DNA from: Chitinophagaceae bacterium
GTDB taxonomy: Bacteria > Bacteroidota > Bacteroidia > Chitinophagales > Chitinophagaceae
Length of the DNA: 64,000 bases
NCBI GenBank assembly: GCA_019745155.1
Contig: JAIETM010000012.1
Coordinates: 1 to 64,000 of the forward strand
Reading direction: 5' to 3'
Shown here: positions 25,447 to 35,618 of the stretch, piece by piece
Layout: every line of letters starts with the position of its first letter
Numbering within the stretch: the stretch's first letter is position 1
Notes under the pieces: generated by a model
Told to the model about the DNA's origin: nothing
Databases searched by the model: none
Seen by the model: only the letters and a program-made list of their open reading frames with translations
Translations under genes and position numbers: made by a program

Positions 25447-26033
25447 GATTGAATGGCTTTGTATTTAGCTTTCAAAATATATCCTGGTACAATCCATGCA
25501 GTAATTACAGCTAATGCAAGTAACAACAAGGTATTGAGTGGATCAACAAAAGTAGCCACTACTGCCAGTACCCAACAAACGACTGCACCAAACATCAATG
25601 CTTTAAAGCGCATGATGGCACCAGATAAGAATGTTGGCATACCATATAACATTAAGATGATGGGATACATAGATACCCAGGAATTCGACCGACCTAAGAT
25701 AAACGTAGCTATACCACCACTAATACCAAACACTATCCATACGTAGGAAATAATCTCATCAGTATAGGTACGAACAGTCTGCTTTTTACTCTGTCTAGCG
25801 AGATAAATAATTTGATAAGCAACCGCTAACCAAGTTGTAAACCAAATCAATTCAGGATTCTTGATACTAGACCAACGAATCATACCATAATGCAATAAAG
25901 AGCAAGCTAATATGACCCAACCCCATAATAAATACAAAGTACCATTCTCGCCAAAGCGGTTTTGTGCTTTGTTGATCATGGACTCAATCAGTTGCAGTGT
26001 TTCCTGCGGTGAGCGTTCTGGATGATTTTCCAT
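25443..26033 (-). CDS. Hypothetical membrane protein, first of a paralogous pair
   Basis: The 196-aa protein has the same cytoplasmic helix plus multi-helix membrane layout as its neighbour, with about five hydrophobic segments and a short basic C-terminus. I do not recognise the family. It lies between a TPR-like exported protein and the paralogue-regulator pair, with ATGA-type overlap downstream, so it is translated with them. Confidence 0.65.
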   Translation of the reverse strand: MENHPERSPQETLQLIESMINKAQNRFGENGTLYLLWGWVILACSLLHYGMIRWSSIKNPELIWFTTWLAVAYQIIYLARQSKKQTVRTYTDEIISYVWIVFGISGGIATFILGRSNSWVSMYPIILMLYGMPTFLSGAIMRFKALMFGAVVCWVLAVVATFVDPLNTLLLLALAVITAWIVPGYILKAKYKAIQS

Positions 26034-26059
26034 AAACTATCTGTATTGGTGTAAAGATA

Positions 26060-26081
26060 GCAGAGGCCATGTGGCCTCTGC
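26060..26081. other. Perfect 9-bp hairpin between two cluster genes
   Basis: GCAGAGGCC-ATGT-GGCCTCTGC sits between the TPR-like gene and the membrane-protein gene. There is no T run on the minus strand, so it may be an mRNA-stabilising or processing hairpin and not a terminator. Confidence 0.45.
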
Positions 26082-26098
26082 ATTTGTTGATACACATC

Positions 26099-26725
26099 TT
26101 ACTGACATTGAGCCAGCATCTTTTCAGCTTCTGCTTTACCCCAATTCGGATGCATGGCTGATGCAGGTTGATAGGTTTTAAACAACTCAACTGATTTAGC
26201 AAAAAGTGGTTTCGCAACAGCTTTACCACCACCAAATGCTTCAGGGGTATTCATCAAAGTCATGGCTTCCAAATAGTAAATACGTGGATTCTTGGGATCT
26301 ACCTGCTTGGCTGCTGCCAAAGCTTGTTGTCCTTCCTGACCATAGGTCTGCCAGCGACTCATTGGATCTACCATCATTTGCAGCACAGCAATCTGTTGCT
26401 TTAAACAATACAAGTCTGCATTCTTCTCAATGGCTTCTGCTTTACTAATGAGCTCCTTACATTTTTCACCGGTCTTGTCCTTATCTGTTTTCTGATCCAT
26501 CCAAGCAGCATTGTACAAAGAGAATGCAGCATAATAATAAGGCAGCCATTGTATTTTTTCTGCTTCGGCTACACGCTCAAAAAACGCTGCAGCCTCCTGC
26601 ATCTCAACAGCAGATTTGGCTTCCTTCATCATACCCATGCCACGTTGCATGGCAGATTCAAATTTTGTTTGTGCATTTACTACAACCGCTGCAAGCATAG
26701 CAGCAATAACGACTAACTGTTTCAT
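26099..26725 (-). CDS. Exported TPR-like protein
   Basis: The 208-aa protein has a signal peptide (about 1-18, VVNAQ) and helical repeats of TPR character (AAAFFERVAEAEKIQWLP, YYLEAMTLMNTPEAFGG). It is probably periplasmic. I do not recognise a specific family. It follows the 2TM gene by 32 bp in the TonB-receptor cluster. Confidence 0.65.
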   Translation of the reverse strand: MKQLVVIAAMLAAVVVNAQTKFESAMQRGMGMMKEAKSAVEMQEAAAFFERVAEAEKIQWLPYYYAAFSLYNAAWMDQKTDKDKTGEKCKELISKAEAIEKNADLYCLKQQIAVLQMMVDPMSRWQTYGQEGQQALAAAKQVDPKNPRIYYLEAMTLMNTPEAFGGGKAVAKPLFAKSVELFKTYQPASAMHPNWGKAEAEKMLAQCQ

Positions 26726-26757
26726 GACAATGTGATTTTAAAATAGAGGTGATGTAA

Positions 26758-27024
26758 TTATGATTTGTTTTTGAGTTTTTCATACTCCTTCTCAGCAGAG
26801 AAAACTTTGTCTCCATGATATGCACCGAAATAATGCATCGCTAACCCGATACCCCAGCCCAGCATGGGCCAGATAGGCCAGTAATAACTAGTGTGTTGTC
26901 TGGATGAAATAAACCAAATAGCGTTTAAGAATAGGTTAACGACCACATAGCTAAACAAGTGTCTTTTAAAAGAAGCACGAGCCTGGGCTATTTCCCAAAT
27001 TGCTTTGTCTTTTTCGTTTTGCAT
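26758..27024 (-). CDS. 2TM domain protein
   Basis: The 88-aa protein has the 2TM domain of Bacteroidota: a basic N-terminal helix (ARASFKRHLFSYVVVNLFLN), two transmembrane segments with WPIWPMLGWGIGLAMHY, and a charged tail. Such domains occur alone or fused to LytTR or histidine kinases; the function of the stand-alone form is unknown. It starts 10 bp after the TonB receptor gene. Confidence 0.8.
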   Translation of the reverse strand: MQNEKDKAIWEIAQARASFKRHLFSYVVVNLFLNAIWFISSRQHTSYYWPIWPMLGWGIGLAMHYFGAYHGDKVFSAEKEYEKLKNKS

Positions 27025-27034
27025 ACAGTAAGGC

Positions 27035-29278
27035 TTAGAGGTTATTGTTGATGTTTTGTTGTGAACGATCTACACCCCAGCTGAGGAACACACCCAAAAA
27101 GAAACTGCGGGGAGCTGGTGGGGTTACCGCTTCGCGGATGAACTGACCAGCAGCATCTTTCAAGCGATTGCTATAATTGTATCCGAAGATTTGCTTTTCA
27201 TTGAACACGTTATTGATACCTGCCACAACCACACCATTTGATTTGAAGATTTTGGTCAACCAGTTCAAACTGAAATTATTGGTGCTGTAGAAAATGGTTC
27301 TATCGCTCAAGAATTGATCAGCAGGTTTATTTGGGTTCAGGTAAGGTCTGCCACTACTCCAGTTCCAACTCCAGTTTACACCGAACATTTGCTTTACCCA
27401 AAACTTTTTCAATACCACGCTACCACTATGTGTTGCTGCAAATGTGGGCTGTGCATTGATAGGATAATTCAAATACAATCTCCTGGTATCTAAATAAGAG
27501 TAGCTGATCCAGTAGTCCATGCCCTTGAAGGTCTTCCTGTCGCGCCAGAATAATTCCAATCCTTTGGCAAATCCATTTCCGTTTACACTTACTGCTTCCA
27601 ATGCATTCGCATCTGTACGCAGCAGCTTTGCATAATCCTTGTAATACAGTTGTGTACGGAAAGTATAATCGCGTGATAAATGTTGGTAGGTTAAGATATA
27701 ATGATCTGCACGCTGAAAATCCTGCTCAGGTGTCCAAGGACGGAAATACCTACGCTCTGGTGTTTGATAGAAAATACCGTAATCGAAGCTGAACTGACTA
27801 TTGGTATTGAGTTTATAGGATAATGATGCTCTTGGCGCGATATTGATTTTATTCAGCAAATCGCTGCGCTCCATACGTAGTCCGGGACGGAAAGCCAATT
27901 CATTGGTGATATAGAGATCAGACTCAGCAAATGCTGCGACATAGGTTTCGTTAGTAGTGCCACCAAAACGACTACTGAATACACGCGTTGAATTGCTGTC
28001 TGTATGCTTCCACAACTCACCACCAAAACGTACGGCATTAATGGCGCCAAATTTTTTCTCCAAAACACCTCTCACCTGCCACATGGTATTCGTAACACGG
28101 ATGTTGAAGTTTTGCGCATCCAGCACAGAAATACCGGTACTGTTCACCAGTGCATTCTGTTGATTTTGCAATTGAGAATTGATCAGGTCGTTATTGTAAC
28201 TGATCGCTGCTGATGCAGTCATCTTCCAACCCTTACCCAAGGGCTGACGCCATTGAACATTGGAGAAGCTATTGAAATTTGTCAGCGCAAACGCATTCTT
28301 CATACCTATGCTATCCAAAGATGGTCTGCGCAATGCAAGATCACTGGCGTTGTAGTATGTATAGAATTTCAGCATACCACCACGCTTGGTCTTGATGCGG
28401 AAATTGGCGTCCATATTGTGAAACACAGGTCTGCGATAAAAGTCTGGCGCCTGTGGTACCACTGCCTGATACAATGCCAAATCTGTGTAAGAATAACTTG
28501 CACCATAACTGGTTTTCTTATTCTTGCCCAACTGCTGAAAGCCAACACTGGTAAACAGCGGAGAAATACCTACTTGTACTTCACTACGTTCTGGCAAGTC
28601 AATACTCTCTAAGCTGAGTACAGCACTCAATGCTTGTCCGTACAAAGCAGAATAACCACCACTGGTAAATTGTGTACCGCTGAATAAAAAAGGAGAAAAA
28701 CGACCGCGTTGTGCGATACCTGGTACAGAGCTGAAAAAGAAATTATTCACTACACTACCATCGATGATAATCTTACTTTCTTCTGCACTACCACCACGAA
28801 TGAATAAACCTTCTTGCTCACCTACTTTTTGTGCGCCCGGCAGGGTTTGAATCGTAGCAGAGATATCTGCATTGGCACCAGCAGTAGTAGCAATATCGAG
28901 TGGACGAAGTACTGTTGATTTTTTCTTATCGCTTGCTTCAAATGAATTGGCTGTAATCACCACTGCCTTTAGCTCACTGATTTCTTCTTTCATGATGAAA
29001 TCAACCACGATGCTATCCTTCTCCACAACAATGGGATACTCCTGTGTTTTGTAACCAATGCTCTTTGCAACGAGCATTTGATTTCCCTTTTCAAAAGTCT
29101 TGAACTTGAACTTTCCGGTTGAATCGGTAAGGCCACCATCGTAAGCATCTTTGATAGATACAGATGAACCGGCGAGGATTCTACCCTTGGTGTCTTTCAG
29201 ACTGCCCATCACTTTCACCTGCGACCAACCAAATGTTGCAGCCATCACACCTATACTCAGCAGCAGTAAACGTTTCAT
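27035..29278 (-). CDS. TonB-dependent receptor with carboxypeptidase-regulatory domain
   Basis: The 747-aa outer-membrane protein has a signal peptide (1-19), a CarboxypepD_reg domain (about 22-105), a plug domain (about 120-230; IRGGSAEESKIIIDG) and a 22-strand-type barrel to the end. It imports an unknown ligand. No SusD partner is adjacent, so it is not a classic Sus pair. It is the first gene of a minus-strand cluster with 2TM, TPR, two paralogous membrane proteins, a regulator and an ABC transporter. Its promoter contains a palindrome. Confidence 0.9.
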   Translation of the reverse strand: MKRLLLLSIGVMAATFGWSQVKVMGSLKDTKGRILAGSSVSIKDAYDGGLTDSTGKFKFKTFEKGNQMLVAKSIGYKTQEYPIVVEKDSIVVDFIMKEEISELKAVVITANSFEASDKKKSTVLRPLDIATTAGANADISATIQTLPGAQKVGEQEGLFIRGGSAEESKIIIDGSVVNNFFFSSVPGIAQRGRFSPFLFSGTQFTSGGYSALYGQALSAVLSLESIDLPERSEVQVGISPLFTSVGFQQLGKNKKTSYGASYSYTDLALYQAVVPQAPDFYRRPVFHNMDANFRIKTKRGGMLKFYTYYNASDLALRRPSLDSIGMKNAFALTNFNSFSNVQWRQPLGKGWKMTASAAISYNNDLINSQLQNQQNALVNSTGISVLDAQNFNIRVTNTMWQVRGVLEKKFGAINAVRFGGELWKHTDSNSTRVFSSRFGGTTNETYVAAFAESDLYITNELAFRPGLRMERSDLLNKINIAPRASLSYKLNTNSQFSFDYGIFYQTPERRYFRPWTPEQDFQRADHYILTYQHLSRDYTFRTQLYYKDYAKLLRTDANALEAVSVNGNGFAKGLELFWRDRKTFKGMDYWISYSYLDTRRLYLNYPINAQPTFAATHSGSVVLKKFWVKQMFGVNWSWNWSSGRPYLNPNKPADQFLSDRTIFYSTNNFSLNWLTKIFKSNGVVVAGINNVFNEKQIFGYNYSNRLKDAAGQFIREAVTPPAPRSFFLGVFLSWGVDRSQQNINNNL

Positions 29279-29297
29279 GTTTTGTTTGTTTGCATGA

Positions 29298-29329
29298 CAA
29301 ACGTAGATTAGTTTATATTATAAACCAAA
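29298..29329 (-). promoter_or_regulatory. TonB receptor promoter with embedded palindromic operator
   Basis: On the minus strand TTTG (29329-29326), N20, TACGTTTG (29305-29298) is a full Bacteroidota promoter, 19 nt before the ATG. The spacer contains the palindrome GTTTATATTATAAAC (29311-29325), symmetric except for its central base. A protein bound there would block RNA polymerase, so repression is the likely mode. Confidence 0.65.
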
Positions 29330-29382
29330 TTATTTTACAGATTATTTTTATGGAACTGATTTTCAACAACTTGACTCAAAAT

Positions 29383-29408
29383 AAAAAACCCCGACGATAC
29401 CGTCGGGG
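29383..29408 (-). terminator. Terminator of the atp operon
   Basis: On the minus strand CCCCGACG-GTAT-CGTCGGGG is followed by TTTTTT. It lies 26 bp after the atpA stop codon and closes the operon. Confidence 0.9.
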
Positions 29409-29434
29409 CTATTATTCACTCAGAACTAAGCTGA

Positions 29435-31012
29435 TTATTTGTACTGTGGCATGATGGATTTAGCCAAATCAGTCATCTTCTTGATATTACCTTCATCCAG
29501 GTTACCCTTTTTGAAGTCGGCCAATACATCTGGCAATTTGTTCTCCATTTCAGTCAAGAAATGTGCTTCAAACTCCTTCACCTTGCTAACAGCTACTTCG
29601 CGCAGCAGACCCTGAGTACCTAAGTAGATGATCGCAACCTGCTTTTCAACAGGGAATGGTGTATACTGAGGCTGCTTCAGGATTTCTACGTTACGAGCAC
29701 CTTTATCTAGTACCAGTTTCGTAGCGGCATCCAAATCACCACCAAATTTAGAGAAGGCTTCCATTTCGCGGTAGAGGGCCTGATCAAGTTTCAGGGTACC
29801 TGCTACTTTCTTCATGGATTTGATCTGTGCGTTACCACCCACACGGCTTACAGAGATACCTACGTTGATCGCCGGACGGATACCTGCGTTGAACAAGTTA
29901 CCTTCTAAGAAGATCTGACCATCAGTGATAGAGATTACGTTGGTAGGGATGTATGCAGATACGTCACCAGCCTGTGTTTCGATGATTGGCAGGGCTGTTA
30001 AAGAACCACCACCTTTTACCAAGTGCTTGATAGATTCTGGTAAATCGTTCATGTTCTTCGCAACATCATCGTTACCGATCACTTTCGCAGCACGCTCTAA
30101 CAAACGACTATGCAGATAGAATACGTCACCAGGATATGCTTCACGACCAGGAGGACGACGCAGCAACAAGGATACCTCACGGTAAGCTACGGCCTGCTTA
30201 GACAAATCATCATAGATGATCAATGCAGGACGACCAGTATCGCGGAAGAATTCACCAATCGCAGCACCGGCAAATGGTGCGTAGAACTGCTGTGGAGCAG
30301 GGTCAGCGGCAGAAGCTGCTACGATAGTGGTGTATTGCATGGCACCATTGTCTTCCAAAGTCTTCATCACACCAGCGATGGTAGATGCTTTCTGGCCAAT
30401 GGCTACATAAATACAGTATACTGGTTTACCAGCGTCAAAGAATTCTTTCTGATTGATGATGGTATCGATACAGATGGCAGTCTTACCAGTCTGACGGTCA
30501 CCGATTACCAGCTCACGCTGACCACGACCGATGGGGATCATGGCATCGATGGCCTTGATACCAGTCTGTAGAGGTTCTTTTACTGGTTCGCGGTAGATAA
30601 CACCAGGGGCTTTACGCTCCAGTGGCATTTCATAAAGTTCGCCAGCGATAGGACCCTTACCATCGATAGGCTCACCGAGGGTATTGATCACACGACCAAC
30701 CAGACCCTCACCTACTTTGATAGAAGCGATCTGACCAGTACGACGTGCTTTATCACCTTCTTTGATCTCGGTAGACTCACCCATCAACACCACACCCACA
30801 TTGTCTTCTTCGAGGTTCAAAGCGATGGCTTTCACGCCATTCTCAAACTCAACCAGTTCACCGGCCTTAACATTGTTCAGACCGTAAACACGGGCGATAC
30901 CGTCGCCCACCTGCAGCACCGTACCCACTTCCTCTAATTCAGCAGCAACATTGTAGTTGCTTAACTGCTGACGCAGTATCGCTGAAATTTCATCTGGTTT
31001 GATTTCCACCAT
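29435..31012 (-). CDS. atpA: F1 ATP synthase subunit alpha
   Basis: The 525-aa alpha subunit has the nucleotide-binding P-loop GDRQTGKT at 171-178 and the alpha-type sequence [10 protein letters not shown] in the C-terminal half. It forms the F1 hexamer with beta and is part of the peripheral, non-catalytic nucleotide sites. It is the last gene of atpBEFHA; a strong terminator follows, and atpG, often found next, is absent. Confidence 0.97.
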   Translation of the reverse strand: MVEIKPDEISAILRQQLSNYNVAAELEEVGTVLQVGDGIARVYGLNNVKAGELVEFENGVKAIALNLEEDNVGVVLMGESTEIKEGDKARRTGQIASIKVGEGLVGRVINTLGEPIDGKGPIAGELYEMPLERKAPGVIYREPVKEPLQTGIKAIDAMIPIGRGQRELVIGDRQTGKTAICIDTIINQKEFFDAGKPVYCIYVAIGQKASTIAGVMKTLEDNGAMQYTTIVAASAADPAPQQFYAPFAGAAIGEFFRDTGRPALIIYDDLSKQAVAYREVSLLLRRPPGREAYPGDVFYLHSRLLERAAKVIGNDDVAKNMNDLPESIKHLVKGGGSLTALPIIETQAGDVSAYIPTNVISITDGQIFLEGNLFNAGIRPAINVGISVSRVGGNAQIKSMKKVAGTLKLDQALYREMEAFSKFGGDLDAATKLVLDKGARNVEILKQPQYTPFPVEKQVAIIYLGTQGLLREVAVSKVKEFEAHFLTEMENKLPDVLADFKKGNLDEGNIKKMTDLAKSIMPQYK

Positions 31013-31036
31013 ATTGCAAAATTTGAAGTTGTTAGA

Positions 31037-31609
31037 TTATCTGATGTTTGACACGAAAATGTTTTTCGTGAATTGTTTTTTGATATCGCGAAGATCGCGC
31101 TGAATGCTCAGGTCGATCACGTTGTTATTGAATTCAAGTACGAAGCCGCCAATCAATTCCTCGTCTACATCTGCTTCCAACTGAATCTTATCGAAAGCAC
31201 CATTGCTTTCTTTCTTCAGTTGATTGATGATTTCATCTTTTGCGGATGCATCTACTGGTGTAGCCGTAGTGATCTTCACTTTACGGATACCCTTGATGGC
31301 ATTGTATTGGTCTTCAAAAGCTTCAATGATATCTGGCAGGTTGGCTTCTCTGCTCTTGTTCAGCAATAATCTGCTGAAAGCAATCGTCAGTTCACTCTTC
31401 ACACCTTGCTTAATCACTTCACTCAGGATGGCCGTCTTCTGATCTGCACGAATCACCGGACTGCGCAGTACGCTCACAAACTCACGGCTTGCCTTGCATA
31501 CCGCCCGCAGATACTGCATATCGCTATTCACCTGCTCCAGTTCGTTTTTTTCAACGGCCAGATCAATCAGGCTTTTCGCATATCGTGCTGCTAAACGTGG
31601 GTTCTGCAT
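31037..31609 (-). CDS. atpH: F1 ATP synthase subunit delta
   Basis: The 190-aa OSCP/delta protein links the b-subunit stalk to the top of F1. The helical N-terminal domain (ARYAKSLIDLAVEKN) and the C-terminal DEELIGGFVLE signature are clear. It lies between atpF and atpA with short gaps. Confidence 0.93.
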   Translation of the reverse strand: MQNPRLAARYAKSLIDLAVEKNELEQVNSDMQYLRAVCKASREFVSVLRSPVIRADQKTAILSEVIKQGVKSELTIAFSRLLLNKSREANLPDIIEAFEDQYNAIKGIRKVKITTATPVDASAKDEIINQLKKESNGAFDKIQLEADVDEELIGGFVLEFNNNVIDLSIQRDLRDIKKQFTKNIFVSNIR

Positions 31610-31630
31610 AATGCTTAATTCTGTTAGGTC

Positions 31631-32125
31631 TTAGTTCAGCTTAACTTCTTCAGCCAGTTTCTTGATGTATACTTCCTGTGCTGACTTATCAGCCAGTTCT
31701 TTACGCAATACTTTCTCTGCTACTTCAATGACCAGACTACCTACCTGATTCTTCACATCAGTAAGCGCTGCATTCTTCTGCTGAGTAATCGCCAATTGTG
31801 CGTCAGCAACGATACGATCGTATTCGCTTCTGGCCTTCTCTTTGGCTTCACTCACCATTTTATCAGCCTGCTCTTTCGCTTCCTTAATCATGCGTGCACG
31901 CTCTTCACGCGCCTGCTGCAACAACACTTCATTTTCATTCTTCAACTGCGCCATTTCAGCCTTAGCCTTATCAGCACTAGCAATTGCATCAGCAATACCT
32001 GTTTCACGCTCTTGCAAGCTCTTCAGGATGGGCTTCCATGCAAAAGCTTTCAGGATGAAGAACACCACGATGAAAGCAACAAAGTTCCAAACCAATAAAC
32101 CTAAACCCGGTTGTAATAATTCCAT
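31631..32125 (-). CDS. atpF: F0 ATP synthase subunit b
   Basis: The 164-aa protein has one N-terminal transmembrane segment (about 8-28) and a long Ala/Glu/Lys-rich helix that dimerises as the peripheral stalk. The start MELLQPGLGLLVWNFVAFIV is typical of Bacteroidota AtpF. Confidence 0.93.
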   Translation of the reverse strand: MELLQPGLGLLVWNFVAFIVVFFILKAFAWKPILKSLQERETGIADAIASADKAKAEMAQLKNENEVLLQQAREERARMIKEAKEQADKMVSEAKEKARSEYDRIVADAQLAITQQKNAALTDVKNQVGSLVIEVAEKVLRKELADKSAQEVYIKKLAEEVKLN

Positions 32126-32203
32126 GTTATATCAGTTTCTGATGTTTGAGTTAAAATACTGCATCCTTTGCCCTGTGCATTGGATGCAGTAAAGTTTTGG
32201 GCA

Positions 32204-32473
<270 letters not shown>

Positions 32474-32477
32474 CTAA

Positions 32478-33581
32478 TTAATGATGCCCATGCTCATCAT
32501 GGTGATCGCCGTGCTCAAATGCCTGACTGATAAACACCGCCGTTAAGTTGGTGAAGATGTAAGCCTGGATGAATGCAACCAAGACCTCGATCAGGTAAAT
32601 GAATACTGCTAATGCGATGAAGATGGGTGAAGAGCCAAAGCCCAGCGCCGAGTTCATGGCACCAAAGATGAATATGAGGATGATGAAACTTAAAATGATG
32701 ACGTGACCAGCAACCATGTTCGCGAAGAGACGAATCATCAAGGCGAAAGGCTTAGTGAAAATACCCATCAATTCTACGGGCAACATCAGCAACTTCACAG
32801 GAACAGGCACGCCAGGGAACCAAAAGATATGACCCCAGAAATGCTTATTCGTACTGAAGATGATCACTACGAAAGATATCAGGGCCAATACACCTGTTAA
32901 AGCAATATTACCTGTTACGTTGGCTGATCCTGGAATCAAACCAAACAAGTTATTGATCAGAATAAAGAAGAATACAGTTAATAAATAAGGCATGTACTTC
33001 TCATATTTCTTGCCCAAGTTGGTCTTACCTACTTCATCACGTACAAACAGAATCACCGGCTCAACCATGTTCTGGAAGCCACTTGGTGCCTGCTTGCCGC
33101 CTTGTGCTTTGTATTTGCCGGCAACCTTAGTCATCAATACAACCAGAATCACCAATGCCAAAATCATCTGCACTACGTTACGCGTCATAGAGAAATCGTA
33201 CACATGTACCGCTTCATCCGGTGTGCCGTCTTCTTTCACTGCTACAATATGACCATGCTCCAACTTATAGCCGTTGTGTGCTTCATGACCATGATGGAAA
33301 GCTGATGACATGAACACAGACAAACCACGCTCAGGTGAATATAGAATCACCGGCAAAGGAATGGTTGCGTGAAAATCGCCCAGTGTAAAGAAGTGGAACT
33401 CATGGCCATCGGTGATGTGCTCCATGATTACCTCGCTAGGGTTAATAGCTTTAGGGGCACCTGCTTCATGTGCACCGGCTTCATGACCGGGTGCATCAGA
33501 TGCAAATGAAGGCATAGAAATTGTCAACAAAAAAAGGCCGAAAGCCGCTACCAGCAAAGATTTCACATGTTTCAGCACCAT
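32478..33581 (-). CDS. atpB: F0 ATP synthase subunit a
   Basis: The 367-aa protein forms the proton half-channels. The essential arginine is Arg284 in MIRLFANMVAGH. The N-terminus has a signal-like hydrophobic segment (about 8-27) and a His/Glu-rich stretch, and the C-terminus is His-rich; both extensions are common in Bacteroidota AtpB. It is the first gene of atpBEFHA, with a TATCTTTG box 20 nt upstream. Confidence 0.95.
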   Translation of the reverse strand: MVLKHVKSLLVAAFGLFLLTISMPSFASDAPGHEAGAHEAGAPKAINPSEVIMEHITDGHEFHFFTLGDFHATIPLPVILYSPERGLSVFMSSAFHHGHEAHNGYKLEHGHIVAVKEDGTPDEAVHVYDFSMTRNVVQMILALVILVVLMTKVAGKYKAQGGKQAPSGFQNMVEPVILFVRDEVGKTNLGKKYEKYMPYLLTVFFFILINNLFGLIPGSANVTGNIALTGVLALISFVVIIFSTNKHFWGHIFWFPGVPVPVKLLMLPVELMGIFTKPFALMIRLFANMVAGHVIILSFIILIFIFGAMNSALGFGSSPIFIALAVFIYLIEVLVAFIQAYIFTNLTAVFISQAFEHGDHHDEHGHH

Positions 33582-33601
33582 AGCCGTTCCGAAATTTGGC
33601 G

Positions 33602-33609
33602 CAAAGATA
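33602..33609 (-). promoter_or_regulatory. -7 box of the atp operon
   Basis: TATCTTTG on the minus strand matches TAnnTTTG, 20 nt before the atpB ATG. No TTG at -33 is seen. It would give a leader of about 15 nt. Confidence 0.5.
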
Positions 33610-33697
33610 GGGGTATGGGGGTGAAAAGGCAGATTTTCAGAATTGGATTTTGGAAGAAATTTTGCCCTTTAGACAAAGCCCAATGCCAGTATGCTTA

Positions 33698-35527
33698 TCA
33701 GGACAAAGCAGCCTTTTTTGCAAACTGCATTTCATGTAGGCGGGCGTAGAAACCACCCTGAGCCAAGAGGTCGTCGTGCGTACCAATTTCTTTCACTTCA
33801 CCTTTATCTAATACAATGATTCTGTTGGCTTTGCGGATGGTAGACAATCTATGGGCGATGATAATAGAGGTTCTACCCTTAATCAAAGTATCTGTTGCCT
33901 GCTGAATCAACTGTTCACTTTCCGTATCAATCGACGATGTGGCTTCATCCAAAATCAGGACTGAAGGATTGTAGAGTAAAGCCCGCACGAAGGAAATGAG
34001 CTGGCGCTGACCCAGACTCAGGGTACTACCCCTTTCCATGACATGATAATCATAGCCGCCCGGTAATTGCATAATGAAATCGTGCATATCGATCATCTTG
34101 GCCGCAGCTTCCACCTGTTCGCGGCTGATATCCGGGTTGCGCAGGGTGATATTATCTAGTATAGATCCGGAGAATAGGAATACATCTTGCAACACTACAC
34201 CAAACTGGCTGCGCAAAACATCAAGTTGGTATTCCTCTATAGGCCGATCATCTAAGCGAATTTGTCCTTTCTGAATGGTGTAGAGCCTATTTAGCAAGCT
34301 GATGATGGATGTTTTGCCACTTCCTGTATGCCCTACCAAAGCAATGGTTTCACCCGGATTGGCCTCGAAGCTGATATCTTTTAATACATACTGCTCGTCT
34401 GTATACGCAAACCAAACGTGATCGAAACTGATTTTGCCTTGAATGGTTTCCGGCGCATGTGTTCCAGTATCAACAGTTGTATCAGGATTCTCCAACACTT
34501 TCACCACGCGCTCTGCAGCCACCATACCCATTTGCAACACATTGAACTTATCGGCAATCACGCGCAGCGGACGGAAAATCTGGTTCATATATAAAATGAA
34601 TGCCACCAACTTACCAGAGAAATCTATTTCTTGTCCGTTTACACCCACCGCCAAATTGGCTACCCACCAAACAATCAAGCCTGTGCTTACCGCCAACACT
34701 ACTTCCACAATGGGAAAGAACACAGAATAAGCGAAAATGGCGTGGATATTGGCATTGCGGTGTTCTGCATTGATCTTTTTGAATTTGCGGAATTCTCTTT
34801 CCTCAGCTGCAAAAGCCTGTACAATTTGCATACCCGTGATATGCTCCTGCACAAATGCATTCAGCGCTGCTACTGCATTACGTACGCGGGTAAAACTCTT
34901 ATTGACACTTTCCTTGAAATAATAAGTGGCAATAATCATCATAGGGAAAGGGATCAACGCGATAAGTGTCAGTTTCCAGTCGATCCACAACATCGTGCCC
35001 AGCGTAATGATGATCGTAAGCAGATCAGCCAAGATGGGAATCAAACCATCAGAGAAAATATCATTGATGCTTTCAATATCATTAATGGTTCTGGTAGTGA
35101 GCGTACCGATGGGTGTTTTATCGAACTGACTCAGGTTAAGCGAGAGAATTTTCTTATAGACCGCATTGCGCATATCGCGCACCACATGTTGCCCCAACCA
35201 GGCTGTGGTAAAGGTGAAAGCAAATCTTACTGTGGTTTCTACGAAAATGAAACAAACCTGAAAGATGGTTACTGCAATAATGAAACGAGTAGCATCGGCC
35301 CAAACAGCATCTTCAAACAACCAACGTAACCAAACTGGTACCTGAACAGCTTTGGCTGTAGCTTTATCAATGGTGAGCTGAATGAGGTAAGGACGAATGG
35401 GTGCGAAAACAGCCATCAGTATCGCCAGCAGAATACTGGCCCCAAATTGCAGGCGGTAGGGTCTTGCAAATCGAAAGACTTCTTTCAACAATCCGGTATC
35501 AAATCCTTTCTTTGGGGCTGCAGGCAT
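33698..35527 (-). CDS. ABC exporter, MsbA/multidrug type (fused membrane and ATPase domains)
   Basis: The 609-aa half-transporter has a six-helix type IV exporter membrane domain (about 30-320) and a nucleotide-binding domain with Walker A GHTGSGKTS, signature LSLGQRQ and Walker B VLILDEATSS. It acts as a homodimer or heterodimer to export lipids, drugs or peptides; the substrate is unknown. The ATG at 35527 is preferred to one ten codons upstream because a TATTTTTG box lies between them, 6 nt before the chosen start. Confidence 0.9.
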   Translation of the reverse strand: MPAAPKKGFDTGLLKEVFRFARPYRLQFGASILLAILMAVFAPIRPYLIQLTIDKATAKAVQVPVWLRWLFEDAVWADATRFIIAVTIFQVCFIFVETTVRFAFTFTTAWLGQHVVRDMRNAVYKKILSLNLSQFDKTPIGTLTTRTINDIESINDIFSDGLIPILADLLTIIITLGTMLWIDWKLTLIALIPFPMMIIATYYFKESVNKSFTRVRNAVAALNAFVQEHITGMQIVQAFAAEEREFRKFKKINAEHRNANIHAIFAYSVFFPIVEVVLAVSTGLIVWWVANLAVGVNGQEIDFSGKLVAFILYMNQIFRPLRVIADKFNVLQMGMVAAERVVKVLENPDTTVDTGTHAPETIQGKISFDHVWFAYTDEQYVLKDISFEANPGETIALVGHTGSGKTSIISLLNRLYTIQKGQIRLDDRPIEEYQLDVLRSQFGVVLQDVFLFSGSILDNITLRNPDISREQVEAAAKMIDMHDFIMQLPGGYDYHVMERGSTLSLGQRQLISFVRALLYNPSVLILDEATSSIDTESEQLIQQATDTLIKGRTSIIIAHRLSTIRKANRIIVLDKGEVKEIGTHDDLLAQGGFYARLHEMQFAKKAALS

Positions 35528-35533
35528 GGTGCG

Positions 35534-35541
35534 CAAAAATA
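35534..35541 (-). promoter_or_regulatory. -7 box of the ABC exporter gene
   Basis: TATTTTTG on the minus strand, 6 nt before the ATG at 35527. If functional, the transcript would be nearly leaderless. No -33 element is seen. Confidence 0.4.
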
Positions 35542-35618
35542 GCTGAATTGCACGCATGCGAAAAGCCGCTGGTACAATTCAACCAAATCAAGGCTTCATT
35601 CCTTATATTAGCAGACCT

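Noticed and set aside
34631-35329. 232-codon plus-strand frame across the ABC exporter
   Set aside because: The exporter frame on the other strand has all ABC motifs; this one has none and is a shadow.
35556-35618. 21-codon extension of the RelA/SpoT protein
   Set aside because: It lies in the divergent promoter region, shares GCATGC with the opposite frame, and the family begins near MMQQPDF.
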